The notes under the pieces: generated by a model | What the model saw: only the letters and a program-made list of their open reading frames with translations | Databases searched by the model: none | Told to the model about the DNA's origin: nothing | NCBI RefSeq assembly: GCF_000955955.1 | Contig: NZ_JYJG01000352.1 | Location: forward strand, 1-27,347 | Length of the DNA: 27,347 nucleotides | Direction of reading: 5' to 3' | DNA from: Lentzea aerocolonigenes | GTDB taxonomy: Bacteria > Actinomycetota > Actinomycetes > Mycobacteriales > Pseudonocardiaceae | Shown: positions 1-7,715 of the stretch, in pieces | How the letters are laid out: each line of letters begins with the position of its first letter | Position numbering within the stretch: position 1 is the stretch's first letter | Made by a program: the position numbers and the translations under genes

Positions 1-53
1 TGCCTCGGCTGCGCCATCGGTACTGCTCGCCTGCGGCATCGCTGATCTGGCTG

Positions 54-641
54 CTAGCTTCGCCTGGGGCTTGAGCCCAGGCCGCCTGCGTTGGCGCCGT
101 TGAGGGTGGTGCCCTCCGGGTAGCCGAGTGGCAGGTACATCCAGACGTCGTCCCAGCGTTCGGTGCCCACGGCGATTGCGTTGGGCATGCGGCCGCATTC
201 GCGAAAGCCGAGTGATTCGTAGAGTTCGATTGCGCCGTGGTTGTTGCCACGTACGCCCAGCATGACGATCTCGACGCCTGCCTCGCGGGCGTGGTCGATG
301 AGGCCTTGCACCACTCGTTTGCCCAGGCCCAGGCCGCGTGCGGAGGGATGGGCCATGATCTGCTGGATTTCCACGCGGTGCTGGAAGACGGCTGTGCCGC
401 CGCGGCGCCAGAGGCCCACTGCTCGGACCACGCCGTCGACCAGGGCGGTGACGAAGGCGGCGTCGTTGTCGCGGACCTGCTTGAGGACGGTGTCGAGCCA
501 GGCGTCGATGCGTTCGCGGGTTGGGGGTTCGTGGTAGCCGACTGCGCCGCCTGCGGCTACTACGTTGTGCACGACTGTGTGGATTTCGGCGCGGAGGTTG
601 TCGTCGGCCTCGGTCAGCCAGCGGAGTTCCGTCTCGGGCAT
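54..641 (-). CDS. GNAT family N-acetyltransferase
   Basis: 195-residue protein of the Gcn5-related acetyltransferase fold, which transfers acetyl from acetyl-CoA to an amine; the substrate is unknown. The acetyl-CoA pyrophosphate loop is visible around residues 106-111 (RGLGLG), preceded by the strand VEIQQIMAHP and followed by GAIELYESLGFRECG, the typical C-terminal GNAT signature. The frame stays open far upstream, but that part is antisense to the ABC ATPase gene. The ATG at 641 is chosen because it begins the conserved domain and lies 6 nt behind a -10 element (TACGAT, 648-653), so the mRNA is probably leaderless. It diverges from the ABC exporter operon with 55 bp between the start codons. 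The pairing could point to a shared resistance or detoxification role, but nothing in the sequence proves it. Confidence 0.88.
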   Translation of the reverse strand: MPETELRWLTEADDNLRAEIHTVVHNVVAAGGAVGYHEPPTRERIDAWLDTVLKQVRDNDAAFVTALVDGVVRAVGLWRRGGTAVFQHRVEIQQIMAHPSARGLGLGKRVVQGLIDHAREAGVEIVMLGVRGNNHGAIELYESLGFRECGRMPNAIAVGTERWDDVWMYLPLGYPEGTTLNGANAGGLGSSPRRS

Positions 642-647
642 GGGGCG

Positions 648-653
648 ATCGTA
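648..653 (-). promoter_or_regulatory. -10 element of the GNAT gene, leaderless start
   Basis: Reading the reverse strand, TACGAT fits the actinobacterial TANNNT -10 consensus and ends 6 nt before the ATG at 641. Transcription would therefore begin at or next to the start codon. A CTGACA sequence (669-674, reverse strand) resembles a -35 box, but its spacer of 15 nt is short. Confidence 0.5.
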
Positions 654-683
654 AATGCGTCGAGAATTGTCAGACCTGTTCGT

Positions 684-689
684 TAACGT
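684..689 (+). promoter_or_regulatory. -10 element of the ABC exporter operon, leaderless start
   Basis: TAACGT is followed by 7 nt and then the GTG at 697. This supports a leaderless mRNA and argues against the upstream ATG at 655, which would put the promoter inside the gene. No -35 box with proper spacing is seen; TTGTCA at 667-672 is only 11 nt away. Confidence 0.45.
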
Positions 690-696
690 CGGGCGG

Positions 697-1611
697 GTGG
701 AGAACCTCGTCGAGGCCAAGGCGCTGACCAAGCATTTCGGGTCGTTCGAGGCCGTTCGCGGCATCGACGTCGAGGTGCGCCGTGGGGAGGCGTTCGGGTT
801 CTTGGGGCCCAACGGGGCGGGGAAGTCGTCGACCATGCGGATGATCTCGTGCGTGTCCGGGCGGACCGGTGGGGATCTGAAGGTGCTCGGCATGGACCCG
901 GAGCGGGAGGGGCCCAAGATTCGGGCGCGGCTCGGGGTGGTGCCGCAGTTGGACAACCTCGATACGGAGCTGACGGTCCGGCAGAACCTCCAGATTTATG
1001 GGCGGTACTTCGGGATGTCGCGGCAGCGGTGTCGGGAGAAGGCCGACGAGTTGCTGGAGTTCGCGCAGCTCGCGGATCGGGCGGACCACGAGGTCGAGCC
1101 GCTGTCCGGGGGGATGAAGCGGCGGCTGACGATTGCGCGGTCGTTGGTCAACGATCCGGAGCTGCTGTTGTTGGACGAGCCGACTACGGGGTTGGACCCG
1201 CAGGCTCGGCATCTGTTGTGGGACAGGCTGTTCCGGTTGAAGCAGGACGGGGTGACGCTGATCATCACCACCCACTACATGGACGAGGCCGAGCAGTTGT
1301 GCGATCGGCTCGTGGTGATGGACGGCGGGCGGATCGCGGCTGAGGGGTCGCCCAGTGAGTTGATCGGGCGGTACTCGACTCGGGAAGTGCTGGAGCTGCG
1401 GTTCCGGCCTGGGGCCGAGAAGCCGGACCTGGAACGGTTCGCGGAGCGGGTCGAGGTGCTGCCGGACCGGTTGCTGTTGTACACGGTGGACGGTGAGCAG
1501 ACGTTGGCCACTGTGCACGAGCACGGCGTGCGGCCGGTGCAGAGCCTGGTGCGGCGAAGTTCGCTGGAGGACGTGTTCTTGCGGCTCACCGGCAGGACGT
1601 TGGTGGACTGA
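697..1611 (+). CDS. ABC transporter ATP-binding protein (NodI/DrrA type)
   Basis: 304-residue ATPase of an ABC-2 type exporter. All nucleotide-binding motifs are present: Walker A GPNGAGKSS (residues 37-45), Q-loop region VVPQLDNLDTELTVRQN, ABC signature LSGGM (136-140), Walker B LLLLDEPTTGLD (156-167) and the H-loop histidine (193). The stretch around the Q-loop and GRYFGM resembles NodI-like export ATPases. The last ~80 residues form the C-terminal extension usual in DrrA/NodI proteins. The GTG at 697 is preferred over an ATG at 655 because it begins the conserved strand and lies 7 nt behind a -10 element. The stop TGA shares its last base with the ATG of the next gene. Glycine GGG and leucine TTG codons are noticeably more frequent here than in the obgE/proA genes. 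The cargo is unknown; a lipid-like molecule or antibiotic would fit the family. Confidence 0.92.
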   Translation: MENLVEAKALTKHFGSFEAVRGIDVEVRRGEAFGFLGPNGAGKSSTMRMISCVSGRTGGDLKVLGMDPEREGPKIRARLGVVPQLDNLDTELTVRQNLQIYGRYFGMSRQRCREKADELLEFAQLADRADHEVEPLSGGMKRRLTIARSLVNDPELLLLDEPTTGLDPQARHLLWDRLFRLKQDGVTLIITTHYMDEAEQLCDRLVVMDGGRIAAEGSPSELIGRYSTREVLELRFRPGAEKPDLERFAERVEVLPDRLLLYTVDGEQTLATVHEHGVRPVQSLVRRSSLEDVFLRLTGRTLVD

Positions 1612-2384
1612 TGCAGACGTTGAGGGCTTCCTGGTTCGGGTTCGAGAAGACCTGGACGTGGTACCGGCGCAACTGGCGGGCCACGGCGGTGTCGGGGTTC
1701 CTGACGCCGGTGTTGTTCCTGGTGGCGCTGGGGCTCGGGTTCGGGTCGCAGGTGCGGTCGACGGCGTTGATCGGGGGCGTGCCGTACCTGCAGTACCTCG
1801 CGCCCGCGCTGGCCGTGGTCACGGCGGTGCAAGGGGCCACGTTCGAGGCGACGTACCCGGTGCTGTCGCAGTTCATGTGGCAGAAGTCGTTCGTCGCGAT
1901 GGTGGCCACGCCGATCACGCCGGCTCAGGTGCTCTACTCGCAGATGATGTGGATCGGGTCGCAGATGCTGCTGCGGTCGGTGGTCTTCGTGGGTGTCGCC
2001 GCTGTCGTCGGCGCGGCGGCGGGGCCGGGCATTCTGTGGGCCGTGCTCTTCGCGACGCTGGCGGGGCTGGCGTTCAGCGCGCCGCTGGTCGCCTACAGCG
2101 CGACGTTGGAGAAGCCGGAGGCCTTCACCAACATCTTCCGGTTCGTGATGATGCCGATGACGTTGTTCACGGGCGCGTTCTTCCCGGTCAGCCAGCTGCC
2201 GCAGTGGCTGCTGCCGCTGGTGTGGCTGACGCCGACGTGGCACGGCATCGAGCTCTCGCGCGGGGCGGCGTTCGGCACGTTGGGCCTGTTGCCCGCGCTC
2301 GGGCACGTCGCGTACCTCGTCGCGTTGATCGCTTTGGGGATGGCACTCGGCGTGAAGTTCTTCCACCGGAGGCTGGCGACATGA
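1611..2384 (+). CDS. ABC-2 type permease, first subunit (NodJ-like)
   Basis: 257-residue membrane protein, second gene of the exporter operon. After an N-terminal amphipathic stretch with aromatic and basic residues (WFGFEKTWTWYRRNWR) it has about six hydrophobic segments. Features typical of NodJ-like permeases are GFLTPVLFLVALGLGFG near the N terminus, the YLAPAL loop, PMTLFTGAFFPVSQLP, and the C-terminal LTPTWHGIELSRG. The start overlaps the ATPase stop by one base and the stop overlaps the next start by four bases, so the three genes are translationally coupled. It probably pairs with the following permease as a heterodimeric channel. Confidence 0.9.
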   Translation: MQTLRASWFGFEKTWTWYRRNWRATAVSGFLTPVLFLVALGLGFGSQVRSTALIGGVPYLQYLAPALAVVTAVQGATFEATYPVLSQFMWQKSFVAMVATPITPAQVLYSQMMWIGSQMLLRSVVFVGVAAVVGAAAGPGILWAVLFATLAGLAFSAPLVAYSATLEKPEAFTNIFRFVMMPMTLFTGAFFPVSQLPQWLLPLVWLTPTWHGIELSRGAAFGTLGLLPALGHVAYLVALIALGMALGVKFFHRRLAT

Positions 2385-3223
2385 CGCAGACCCTCGACCG
2401 GACGAACGCGAGGCCCGCCAGCGTCGGGTTGATCTGGCGGGTGATTCCGCCGGGGCTCTACGGCCGCAAGGCGAGCATGCTCGTCGAACGGTCGGCGATG
2501 GTGAACCAACGGGCGTGGTTCGTGCTCGTCGGCGGGGCGTTCGAGCCGTTGCTGTTCCTGTGGTCGCTCGGGCTCGGGTTCGGGCAGATGGTGAGCTCGG
2601 TGGCCGGGCCGGACGGGCAGCCGATCAGTTACGCGGCGTTCGTGGCGCCCGCGCTGCTGGCAGCCTCGGCGATGAACGGCGCGGTGTACGACGCGACGTT
2701 CAACGTGTTCTTCAAGTTCAAGTACGCGAAGCTGTACGACGCGATGCTCACGACGCCGATGGGGCCGCTGGACATCGCGATCGGCGAGATCACCTGGGCG
2801 TTGCTGCGCGGCGGCCTGTACTCCACCGGGTTCATCTGCGTGATGCTCGGGATGGGACTCGTCGCCTCGCCGTGGGCGCTGCTCGTGCTGCCGGCCGCGC
2901 TGCTGGTGGCGTTCGCGTTCGCGGCGGTCGGCATGGCGGCGACGACGTTCATGCGCTCGTGGCAGGACTTCGACCTCGTGCAGCTGGCGGTGCTGCCGAT
3001 GTTCCTGTTCTCGACCACGTTCTACCCGCTGTCGGTCTACCCGGGCTGGCTGCAGGTGGTCGTCAGCTGGACGCCGCTCTACCACGCGATCGAGCTCATG
3101 CGCGGGCTCACGCTGGGCGTCGTCGGCTGGGGCATGCTCTGGCACGTCGCGTACTTCGCGGTGCTCGCGGCCGCGGGAACGGTGGTGGCGGCGCGGCGGC
3201 TGGGAAAGTTGCTGCTGGACTGA
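2381..3223 (+). CDS. ABC-2 type permease, second subunit (NodJ-like)
   Basis: 280-residue integral membrane protein, paralogous to the preceding permease: it repeats the motifs SLGLGFG, YAAFVAPALLA, FLFSTTFYPLS and the C-terminal WTPLYHAIELMRG. About six transmembrane segments are visible after an N-terminal cytoplasmic stretch of about 40 residues. The ATG at 2381 forms an ATGA overlap with the stop of the first permease. The open frame extends further upstream to 1493, but that part is out-of-frame reading of the first permease. Last gene of the operon; no terminator is evident in the 60 nt before the next gene. Confidence 0.9.
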   Translation: MTQTLDRTNARPASVGLIWRVIPPGLYGRKASMLVERSAMVNQRAWFVLVGGAFEPLLFLWSLGLGFGQMVSSVAGPDGQPISYAAFVAPALLAASAMNGAVYDATFNVFFKFKYAKLYDAMLTTPMGPLDIAIGEITWALLRGGLYSTGFICVMLGMGLVASPWALLVLPAALLVAFAFAAVGMAATTFMRSWQDFDLVQLAVLPMFLFSTTFYPLSVYPGWLQVVVSWTPLYHAIELMRGLTLGVVGWGMLWHVAYFAVLAAAGTVVAARRLGKLLLD

Positions 3224-3271
3224 TCAAAAACCGTCCTGGCACGCGATTCGGTGGGGCTCGGTGAGGGCCGT

Positions 3272-3277
3272 TACTCT
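3272..3277 (+). promoter_or_regulatory. -10 element of the radical SAM gene, leaderless start
   Basis: TACTCT is followed by 6 nt and then the GTG at 3284, with no ribosome binding site between them. This supports GTG 3284 rather than the upstream GTG at 3251. No convincing -35 box is seen. Confidence 0.5.
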
Positions 3278-3283
3278 GGTCGT

Positions 3284-5245
3284 GTGAGTGTCGAGTCTGT
3301 TTTCCCCAGGTTGGAGCCACTGCTGCCGCGGATCTCCAAGCCGGTGCAGTACGTCGGCGGGGAGCTCAACGCGACCGTCAAGGACTGGGACGCGGCGTCC
3401 GTGCGCTGGGCTTTGATGTACCCCGACGCGTACGAGGTCGGGCTGCCCAACCAGGGCGTCATGATCCTCTACGAGATCCTCAACGAGCTGCCGGACGTCC
3501 TCGCCGAGCGCACCTACGCGGTGTGGCCGGACCTCGAGGCGCTCATGCGGGAGCACGACGTCCCGCAGTTCACGGTCGACGGGCACCGGCCGCTCAAGGC
3601 GTTCGACCTGATGGGCATCAGCTTCGCGACGGAGCTGGGCTACACGAACATGCTCACGGCGCTCGACCTCGCGGGCATCCCGCTGCACGCGAAGGACCGC
3701 ACCGAGGACGACCCGATCGTGGTCGCCGGTGGGCACGCGGCGTTCAACCCGGAGCCGATCGCGGACTTCGTGGACGCGGCGGTGCTCGGCGACGGCGAAG
3801 AGGCCGTTCTCGAGATCACCGAGATCGTCAAGAACTGGAAGGCCGAAGGGTCTCCCGGCGGCCGCGACGAGGTGCTGACCCGGCTCGCCGAGACCGGTGG
3901 CGTGTACATCCCGCGCTTCTACGACGTGGAGTACCTGCCGGACGGCCGGATCCAGCGCGTCGTGCCGAACCGCGACCGGGTGCCGTACCGCGTCTTCAAG
4001 CGCACCACGATGGACCTCGACGCCTGGCCGTACCCGAAGCAGCCGCTGGTGCCGCTCGCCGAGAGCGTGCACGAGCGGATGAGCGTCGAGATCTTCCGCG
4101 GCTGCACCCGCGGCTGCCGGTTCTGCCAGGCGGGCATGATCACCCGGCCGGTGCGCGAGCGGTCCATCGAGGGCATCGGCGCCATGGTCCAGAAGGGACT
4201 GGAGGCGACCGGGTTCGAAGAGGTCGGCCTGCTGTCCCTGTCGAGTGCCGACCACAGCGAGATCGCCGAGATCACCAAGGGTCTCGCGGACCGCTACGAG
4301 GGCACGAACACGGGCCTGAGCCTGCCGAGCACGCGCGTCGACGCGTTCAACATCGACCTCGCGAACGAGCTGTCCCGCAACGGAAGGCGCTCGGGTCTCA
4401 CCTTCGCGCCAGAGGGCGGCAGCGAGCGGATGCGGCGCGTCATCAACAAGATGGTGTCCGAAGAGGACCTCATCCGGACGGTGTCGGCCGCGTTCTCCAA
4501 CGGCTGGCGGCAGGTCAAGCTGTACTTCATGTGCGGCCTGCCCACCGAGGAGGACGAGGACGTCCTGCAGATCGCCGAGATGGCCAAGAACGTCATCCGC
4601 GCGGGCCGGCAGGCGAGCGGCCGCAACGACGTCCGCTGCACCATCTCGATCGGCGGGTTCGTGCCCAAGCCGCACACGCCGTTCCAGTGGGCCCCGCAGT
4701 GCGACCCGGACACGGTCGACGATCGTTTGAGGAAGCTCCGCGAGGCCGTGAACTCGGACCGCAGCCTCGGCCGCAACATCGGCATGCGCTACCACGACGG
4801 CAAGCCCAGCCTGATCGAAGGCCTGCTCAGCCGGGGTGACCGGCGCATCGGCAAGGTCATCGAAGCGGTGTGGCGCGACGGCGGCCGGTTCGACGGCTGG
4901 TCCGAGCACTTCAGCTACGACCGCTGGACCGCCAAGGCCGCGGAGCAGCTCGAACCGCTCGGCGTCGACCTCGCCTGGTTCACCACCCGCGAGCGCGAGG
5001 AGCTGGAGGTCCTGCCCTGGGACCACCTCGACTCCGGCCTCGACAAGGAATGGCTCTGGGCCGACTGGCAGGACGCGCTGGACGAGCGCGAGCAGGACGA
5101 CTGCCGCTGGACCCCGTGCTTCGACTGCGGTGTGTGCCCGGCGATGGGCACGGACATCGAGGTCGGCCCGACGGGACGCAAGCTGCTGCCGATCTCGCCG
5201 GTCGGTGTCGGTTCGCCGGTGAAGAACCCGGCGCTCAGCTCGTAG
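3284..5245 (+). CDS. B12-binding domain/radical SAM protein (TIGR03960 family)
   Basis: 653-residue protein. The N-terminal third (YPDAYEVGLPNQGVMILYEILNE, then VVAGGHAAFNPEPIADFVDAAVLGDGE) has the look of a cobalamin-binding-like domain. The radical SAM core follows, with the 4Fe-4S cysteine triad C274, C278, C281 (CTRGCRFC). The C-terminal region carries a conserved cysteine pair (FDCGVCPAMG). Proteins of this family occur next to, or fused with, DUF2344 (TIGR03936) proteins; their reaction is not established to my knowledge. Here the DUF2344 partner starts about 2.5 kb downstream, after an inverted two-gene insertion. Start GTG 3284 is chosen from the -10 element 6 nt upstream and from the family N terminus. 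The gene ends 24 nt before a strong hairpin. Confidence 0.92.
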   Translation: MSVESVFPRLEPLLPRISKPVQYVGGELNATVKDWDAASVRWALMYPDAYEVGLPNQGVMILYEILNELPDVLAERTYAVWPDLEALMREHDVPQFTVDGHRPLKAFDLMGISFATELGYTNMLTALDLAGIPLHAKDRTEDDPIVVAGGHAAFNPEPIADFVDAAVLGDGEEAVLEITEIVKNWKAEGSPGGRDEVLTRLAETGGVYIPRFYDVEYLPDGRIQRVVPNRDRVPYRVFKRTTMDLDAWPYPKQPLVPLAESVHERMSVEIFRGCTRGCRFCQAGMITRPVRERSIEGIGAMVQKGLEATGFEEVGLLSLSSADHSEIAEITKGLADRYEGTNTGLSLPSTRVDAFNIDLANELSRNGRRSGLTFAPEGGSERMRRVINKMVSEEDLIRTVSAAFSNGWRQVKLYFMCGLPTEEDEDVLQIAEMAKNVIRAGRQASGRNDVRCTISIGGFVPKPHTPFQWAPQCDPDTVDDRLRKLREAVNSDRSLGRNIGMRYHDGKPSLIEGLLSRGDRRIGKVIEAVWRDGGRFDGWSEHFSYDRWTAKAAEQLEPLGVDLAWFTTREREELEVLPWDHLDSGLDKEWLWADWQDALDEREQDDCRWTPCFDCGVCPAMGTDIEVGPTGRKLLPISPVGVGSPVKNPALSS

Positions 5246-5268
5246 CGAGCGACGCCGTGGTCCTGGAA

Positions 5269-5307
5269 CGGCCTCCGTCCAGTCCCGCGTGGACTGGACG
5301 GAGGTCG
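5269..5307. terminator. Long hairpin between convergent genes, probable bidirectional terminator
   Basis: A perfect 14-bp inverted repeat (5272-5285 with 5291-5304, 5-nt loop) is extended outward by a G.T wobble and two more pairs. It lies 24 nt behind the radical SAM stop and about 118 nt from the end of the convergent phzF-like gene. There is no T-run, as in many proposed actinomycete hairpin terminators. The hairpin loop overlaps the GTG start of the small candidate gene at 5289. Confidence 0.55.
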
Positions 5308-5435
5308 GCCTCGTCGAGGAGGTCGCGTTCGCCCAGTGGGACCGCGGCACGGTGTCGGTGGAGATCGGCGCCGTAGTGCAGGACAACGGCCCTTCCCTGA
5401 TGGTCTTGTTCAGGGCGTACAACGTCACGCCGTGA
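5289..5435 (+). CDS. Candidate 48-residue hypothetical protein
   Basis: A GTG-started frame, too short for routine gene calling, encodes VDWTEVGLVEEVAFAQWDRG and ends at a TGA at 5433-5435. Nearly all codons end in G or C and the composition is protein-like (no arginine or alanine runs as in shadow frames). Against it: no ribosome binding site is seen, the start codon sits in the loop of a long hairpin, and the last 11 bases overlap the end of the convergent phzF-like gene. No family is recognised. It could be a real small gene or the remnant of a larger one cut when the neighbouring reverse-strand pair arrived. Confidence 0.25.
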   Translation: MDWTEVGLVEEVAFAQWDRGTVSVEIGAVVQDNGPSLMVLFRAYNVTP

Positions 5436-6147
5436 CGACGGCGATCCCGCCCACTCGTCCCGCCGCGGTGGCGACGATCGTGGCGGGCCGGCCCAGCGAG
5501 TCACCCATGTCGACGGTGATGTCCGCGCCCAGGTGAGCCGCCAGGCAAGCCGTGCTGTTGGCGTTCGCGATGTCCTCCGGCACGCCGATCGACGGCGCGA
5601 ACATCCGTGCCGCGAACCGTTCACCGGCGCGGTAGGCGTAGCAGCCCAGCAGGCCCAACGAGTCGGTCGCCGCCCGCAGCAGGCGAAAATCCGGTGCCAG
5701 CCCGGCAACGTCGGTGACCTCGACGAGCATCCGCGGCCGTCCGAGCGTCGCGATCACGCACGAACCACCGGCGCCGAGCGCTGAAACGACCGCGTCCCGC
5801 TCCGCCGTGGTTGCCGGCCGCACCTGCACCGGACCCGGATCGAAGACGGCCTCGACACCACCGGGAACCTCGACCGCCGAGCCGCTGAACGTCCGTCCAC
5901 CAGCCCGGAGCGTGTGCTCACCACCGCCCAGAACAGCAAGCGCCGCAACGGTTCCGTGCCCGCAGCCCGGCAGCTCACCCTCCGACGTGAAGAACCTCAA
6001 CGAACCGCGAGGTCCGACGAAAACCACGTGCGAGGTGCCGTACCGCTCTGGCATCGCCCGGCGTTCGGACTCGCTGAAATCGTCGTCCGGGAGCACAGCG
6101 GTCGGACTGCCTCCGCGACCGTTTCGCAGGCAGGCGTTGACGATCAC
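5425..6147 (-). CDS. PhzF-like isomerase (diaminopimelate-epimerase fold)
   Basis: 240-residue protein of the PhzF family, cofactor-free isomerases with two similar alpha/beta halves. Compared with PhzF of Pseudomonas, the histidine of CGH (H64) and the aspartate of the PED motif (D192) are kept. The catalytic glutamate of the usual LSE(T/S)TFV motif is replaced by histidine (TSHVVFV, H40), and the N-terminal GNP is GSP. At 240 residues it is shorter than the usual 260-300. An altered or lost isomerase activity is therefore possible. The start is GTG 6147: its GTGA overlaps the protease stop by 4 nt, so the two genes are translationally coupled. An upstream extension of the frame is antisense reading and is rejected. 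Substrate unknown; no phenazine genes are nearby. Confidence 0.85.
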   Translation of the reverse strand: MIVNACLRNGRGGSPTAVLPDDDFSESERRAMPERYGTSHVVFVGPRGSLRFFTSEGELPGCGHGTVAALAVLGGGEHTLRAGGRTFSGSAVEVPGGVEAVFDPGPVQVRPATTAERDAVVSALGAGGSCVIATLGRPRMLVEVTDVAGLAPDFRLLRAATDSLGLLGCYAYRAGERFAARMFAPSIGVPEDIANANSTACLAAHLGADITVDMGDSLGRPATIVATAAGRVGGIAVVTA

Positions 6148-7562
6148 TTCGTGACGGCGGCGAGCGCGTCGACCAAACCGTGGCCGTAGAAGGAGTTGTA
6201 CTCCGAGTAGCCGGTGCAGAACGCGTCCTGCACCCCGGTCCCGTTCAGGTCGTAGTCCTCCGGGCACGGCAGCGTCTGCGCCTGTGCGTTCAGCATGCGC
6301 CCCAACGACACCGCGTCGGTGTCCGGATGTGTCGACGCGATCAGCGCCGCCACCCCGGCCGCGTGCGGAGTCGCCATCGACGTGCCGCACGAGTAGTCGT
6401 AGCCCGACGGCACGGTGGACAGCACACAGCCGGACTGCGTGCGGGTGTCGCCACCGGGCGCCGTCACGTCGATCGCGCCGAGACCGTAGGAGCTGTAGCC
6501 GGCCTTGGTCCCGGTCGACTCCACCGCCGACACGCCGACCACGTTCTTGAGCTGCGCCGGCAACACCGCGCACGTCGGGTCGACGGGCCGGGTCTGCGCT
6601 TCGCCGTTCGTCGGCGACACCGAGTCACGGCCGGGCCGTGACAGGTCCGCCGCGTTGTTGCCCGCCGCCGCGACGGTCAGCACGTTGCGAGAGGTGGCGT
6701 AGTCGACGGCGCGGCGCACGGCCTCGTAGATCACGCGCTGACCGGGCTCGCTCTGGCACGTGAACAGGTACGGGTCGATGAAGTAGCTGTTGTTGGTGAT
6801 GGTCATGCGCTGCGAGGCCGCCCACATGAACCCGCACACCGCGTACTCCGGGTAGATGAACCCGTCGTCGTCCACGACCTTCACGGACGCGATGCGCACG
6901 CCTGGTGCGACGCCCGTGGTGCCGCGGCCGTCGTCAGCGGCGGCGATCGTGCCCGCGACGTGCGTGCCGTGGGCCGAAGTGGTCGGCACCCACGCGGAAG
7001 GTGACGTATCGGGCTTACCGGTCAAACACCCTGCGGACAGTTCCGGAGCCAGTGCCTGGACCAGGTCGGGGTGACGCGGGTCGACGCCGGAGTCCAGCAC
7101 GCCCACGACGACCGACTTCGAGCCCTCCGAGATCTCGTGCGCGGCCGGCGCCTTGATGAGATCCATGTCCCACTGCTCGCCGGAGCGCTGTCCCGATGGC
7201 CGGAACAGTTCCGTGTCGTCCTTCTTGCGCTTCACCGAACGCTTGGCGATGCTCTCGGCCTGGGCGCTGTACGCGCGCTGCGGGCCGATCAGCTTGAGGA
7301 ACGACGGGTCCGGCGACGTGGCGACGGCGACCCCGATCTCCGGGTAGTAGACGGTCGTGGTGCCACACGCCTCGGTGATCTCCGCATCAGCCGCCGCAGC
7401 GGACGTGAGCTGCGAGAACACCACGAGGTAGCGCAGGTTCGGCCCCGGTTGGATGCACGAGGACACGGCGGGTTCGGCACCCGCCGGCAGGGACACCGCC
7501 AAGCACCCGGCCGCGAGCAGGGCGGTCATCGCCGCAGCCCGTGCGCGGTGGAGCAGAGGCAC
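6144..7562 (-). CDS. Secreted subtilisin-like serine protease (S8 family)
   Basis: 472 residues from GTG 7562. The N terminus has a basic region (HRARAAA), a hydrophobic core (TALLAAGCLAVSLPAGA) and a likely AGA cleavage site, so it is probably exported by Sec. A short propeptide-like region (LRYLVVFSQLT to FLKLIG) precedes the catalytic domain. The triad is D157 (VLDSGVD), H198 (AHGTHVAG) and S395 (CGTSMATPHAAG), with oxyanion asparagine N302 (AAAGNN). Several cysteines suggest disulfide bonds outside the cell. No C-terminal membrane anchor is seen, unlike mycosins of type VII secretion. The GTG is chosen because GGAGG (7569-7573) precedes it by 6 nt; a TTG at 7583 is possible but lacks such a site. 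It overlaps the phzF-like gene by 4 nt. Confidence 0.92.
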   Translation of the reverse strand: MPLLHRARAAAMTALLAAGCLAVSLPAGAEPAVSSCIQPGPNLRYLVVFSQLTSAAAADAEITEACGTTTVYYPEIGVAVATSPDPSFLKLIGPQRAYSAQAESIAKRSVKRKKDDTELFRPSGQRSGEQWDMDLIKAPAAHEISEGSKSVVVGVLDSGVDPRHPDLVQALAPELSAGCLTGKPDTSPSAWVPTTSAHGTHVAGTIAAADDGRGTTGVAPGVRIASVKVVDDDGFIYPEYAVCGFMWAASQRMTITNNSYFIDPYLFTCQSEPGQRVIYEAVRRAVDYATSRNVLTVAAAGNNAADLSRPGRDSVSPTNGEAQTRPVDPTCAVLPAQLKNVVGVSAVESTGTKAGYSSYGLGAIDVTAPGGDTRTQSGCVLSTVPSGYDYSCGTSMATPHAAGVAALIASTHPDTDAVSLGRMLNAQAQTLPCPEDYDLNGTGVQDAFCTGYSEYNSFYGHGLVDALAAVTK

Positions 7563-7600
7563 CAGGGACCTCCAGATCGGCAAGGCGTCCAGACAGCCGG

Positions 7601-7629
7601 ACCGTAGCCACGCGCAACGATCTAGACAA
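7601..7629 (-). promoter_or_regulatory. Promoter of the protease-phzF operon
   Basis: On the reverse strand a -35 box TTGTCT (7624-7629) is separated by exactly 17 nt from a -10 box TACGGT (7601-7606). Transcription would start near 7594, giving a leader of about 32 nt that includes the GGAGG ribosome binding site at 7569-7573. This is one of the clearest complete promoters in the window. Confidence 0.55.
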
Positions 7630-7715
7630 GCTGAACGTTCTGAATCGGGTTCACGGTACCGTCCTACTGGACGAACAGCCTGCGCCGATGGGACCGCTCA
7701 CCCGTCGGAACACCC

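Noticed and set aside
642..956. N-terminal extension of the GNAT frame
   Set aside because: It is antisense to the ABC ATPase and has no GNAT similarity; ATG 641 has a -10 element.
1493..2380. Upstream extension of the second permease frame
   Set aside because: It overlaps the first permease out of frame; the ATG at 2381 with ATGA coupling gives the normal permease length.
3224..5428. 734-codon open frame antisense to the radical SAM gene
   Set aside because: Composition is that of a shadow frame (Arg, Val, His, Asp, Leu) and no motif is present; the sense frame carries the radical SAM cysteine triad.
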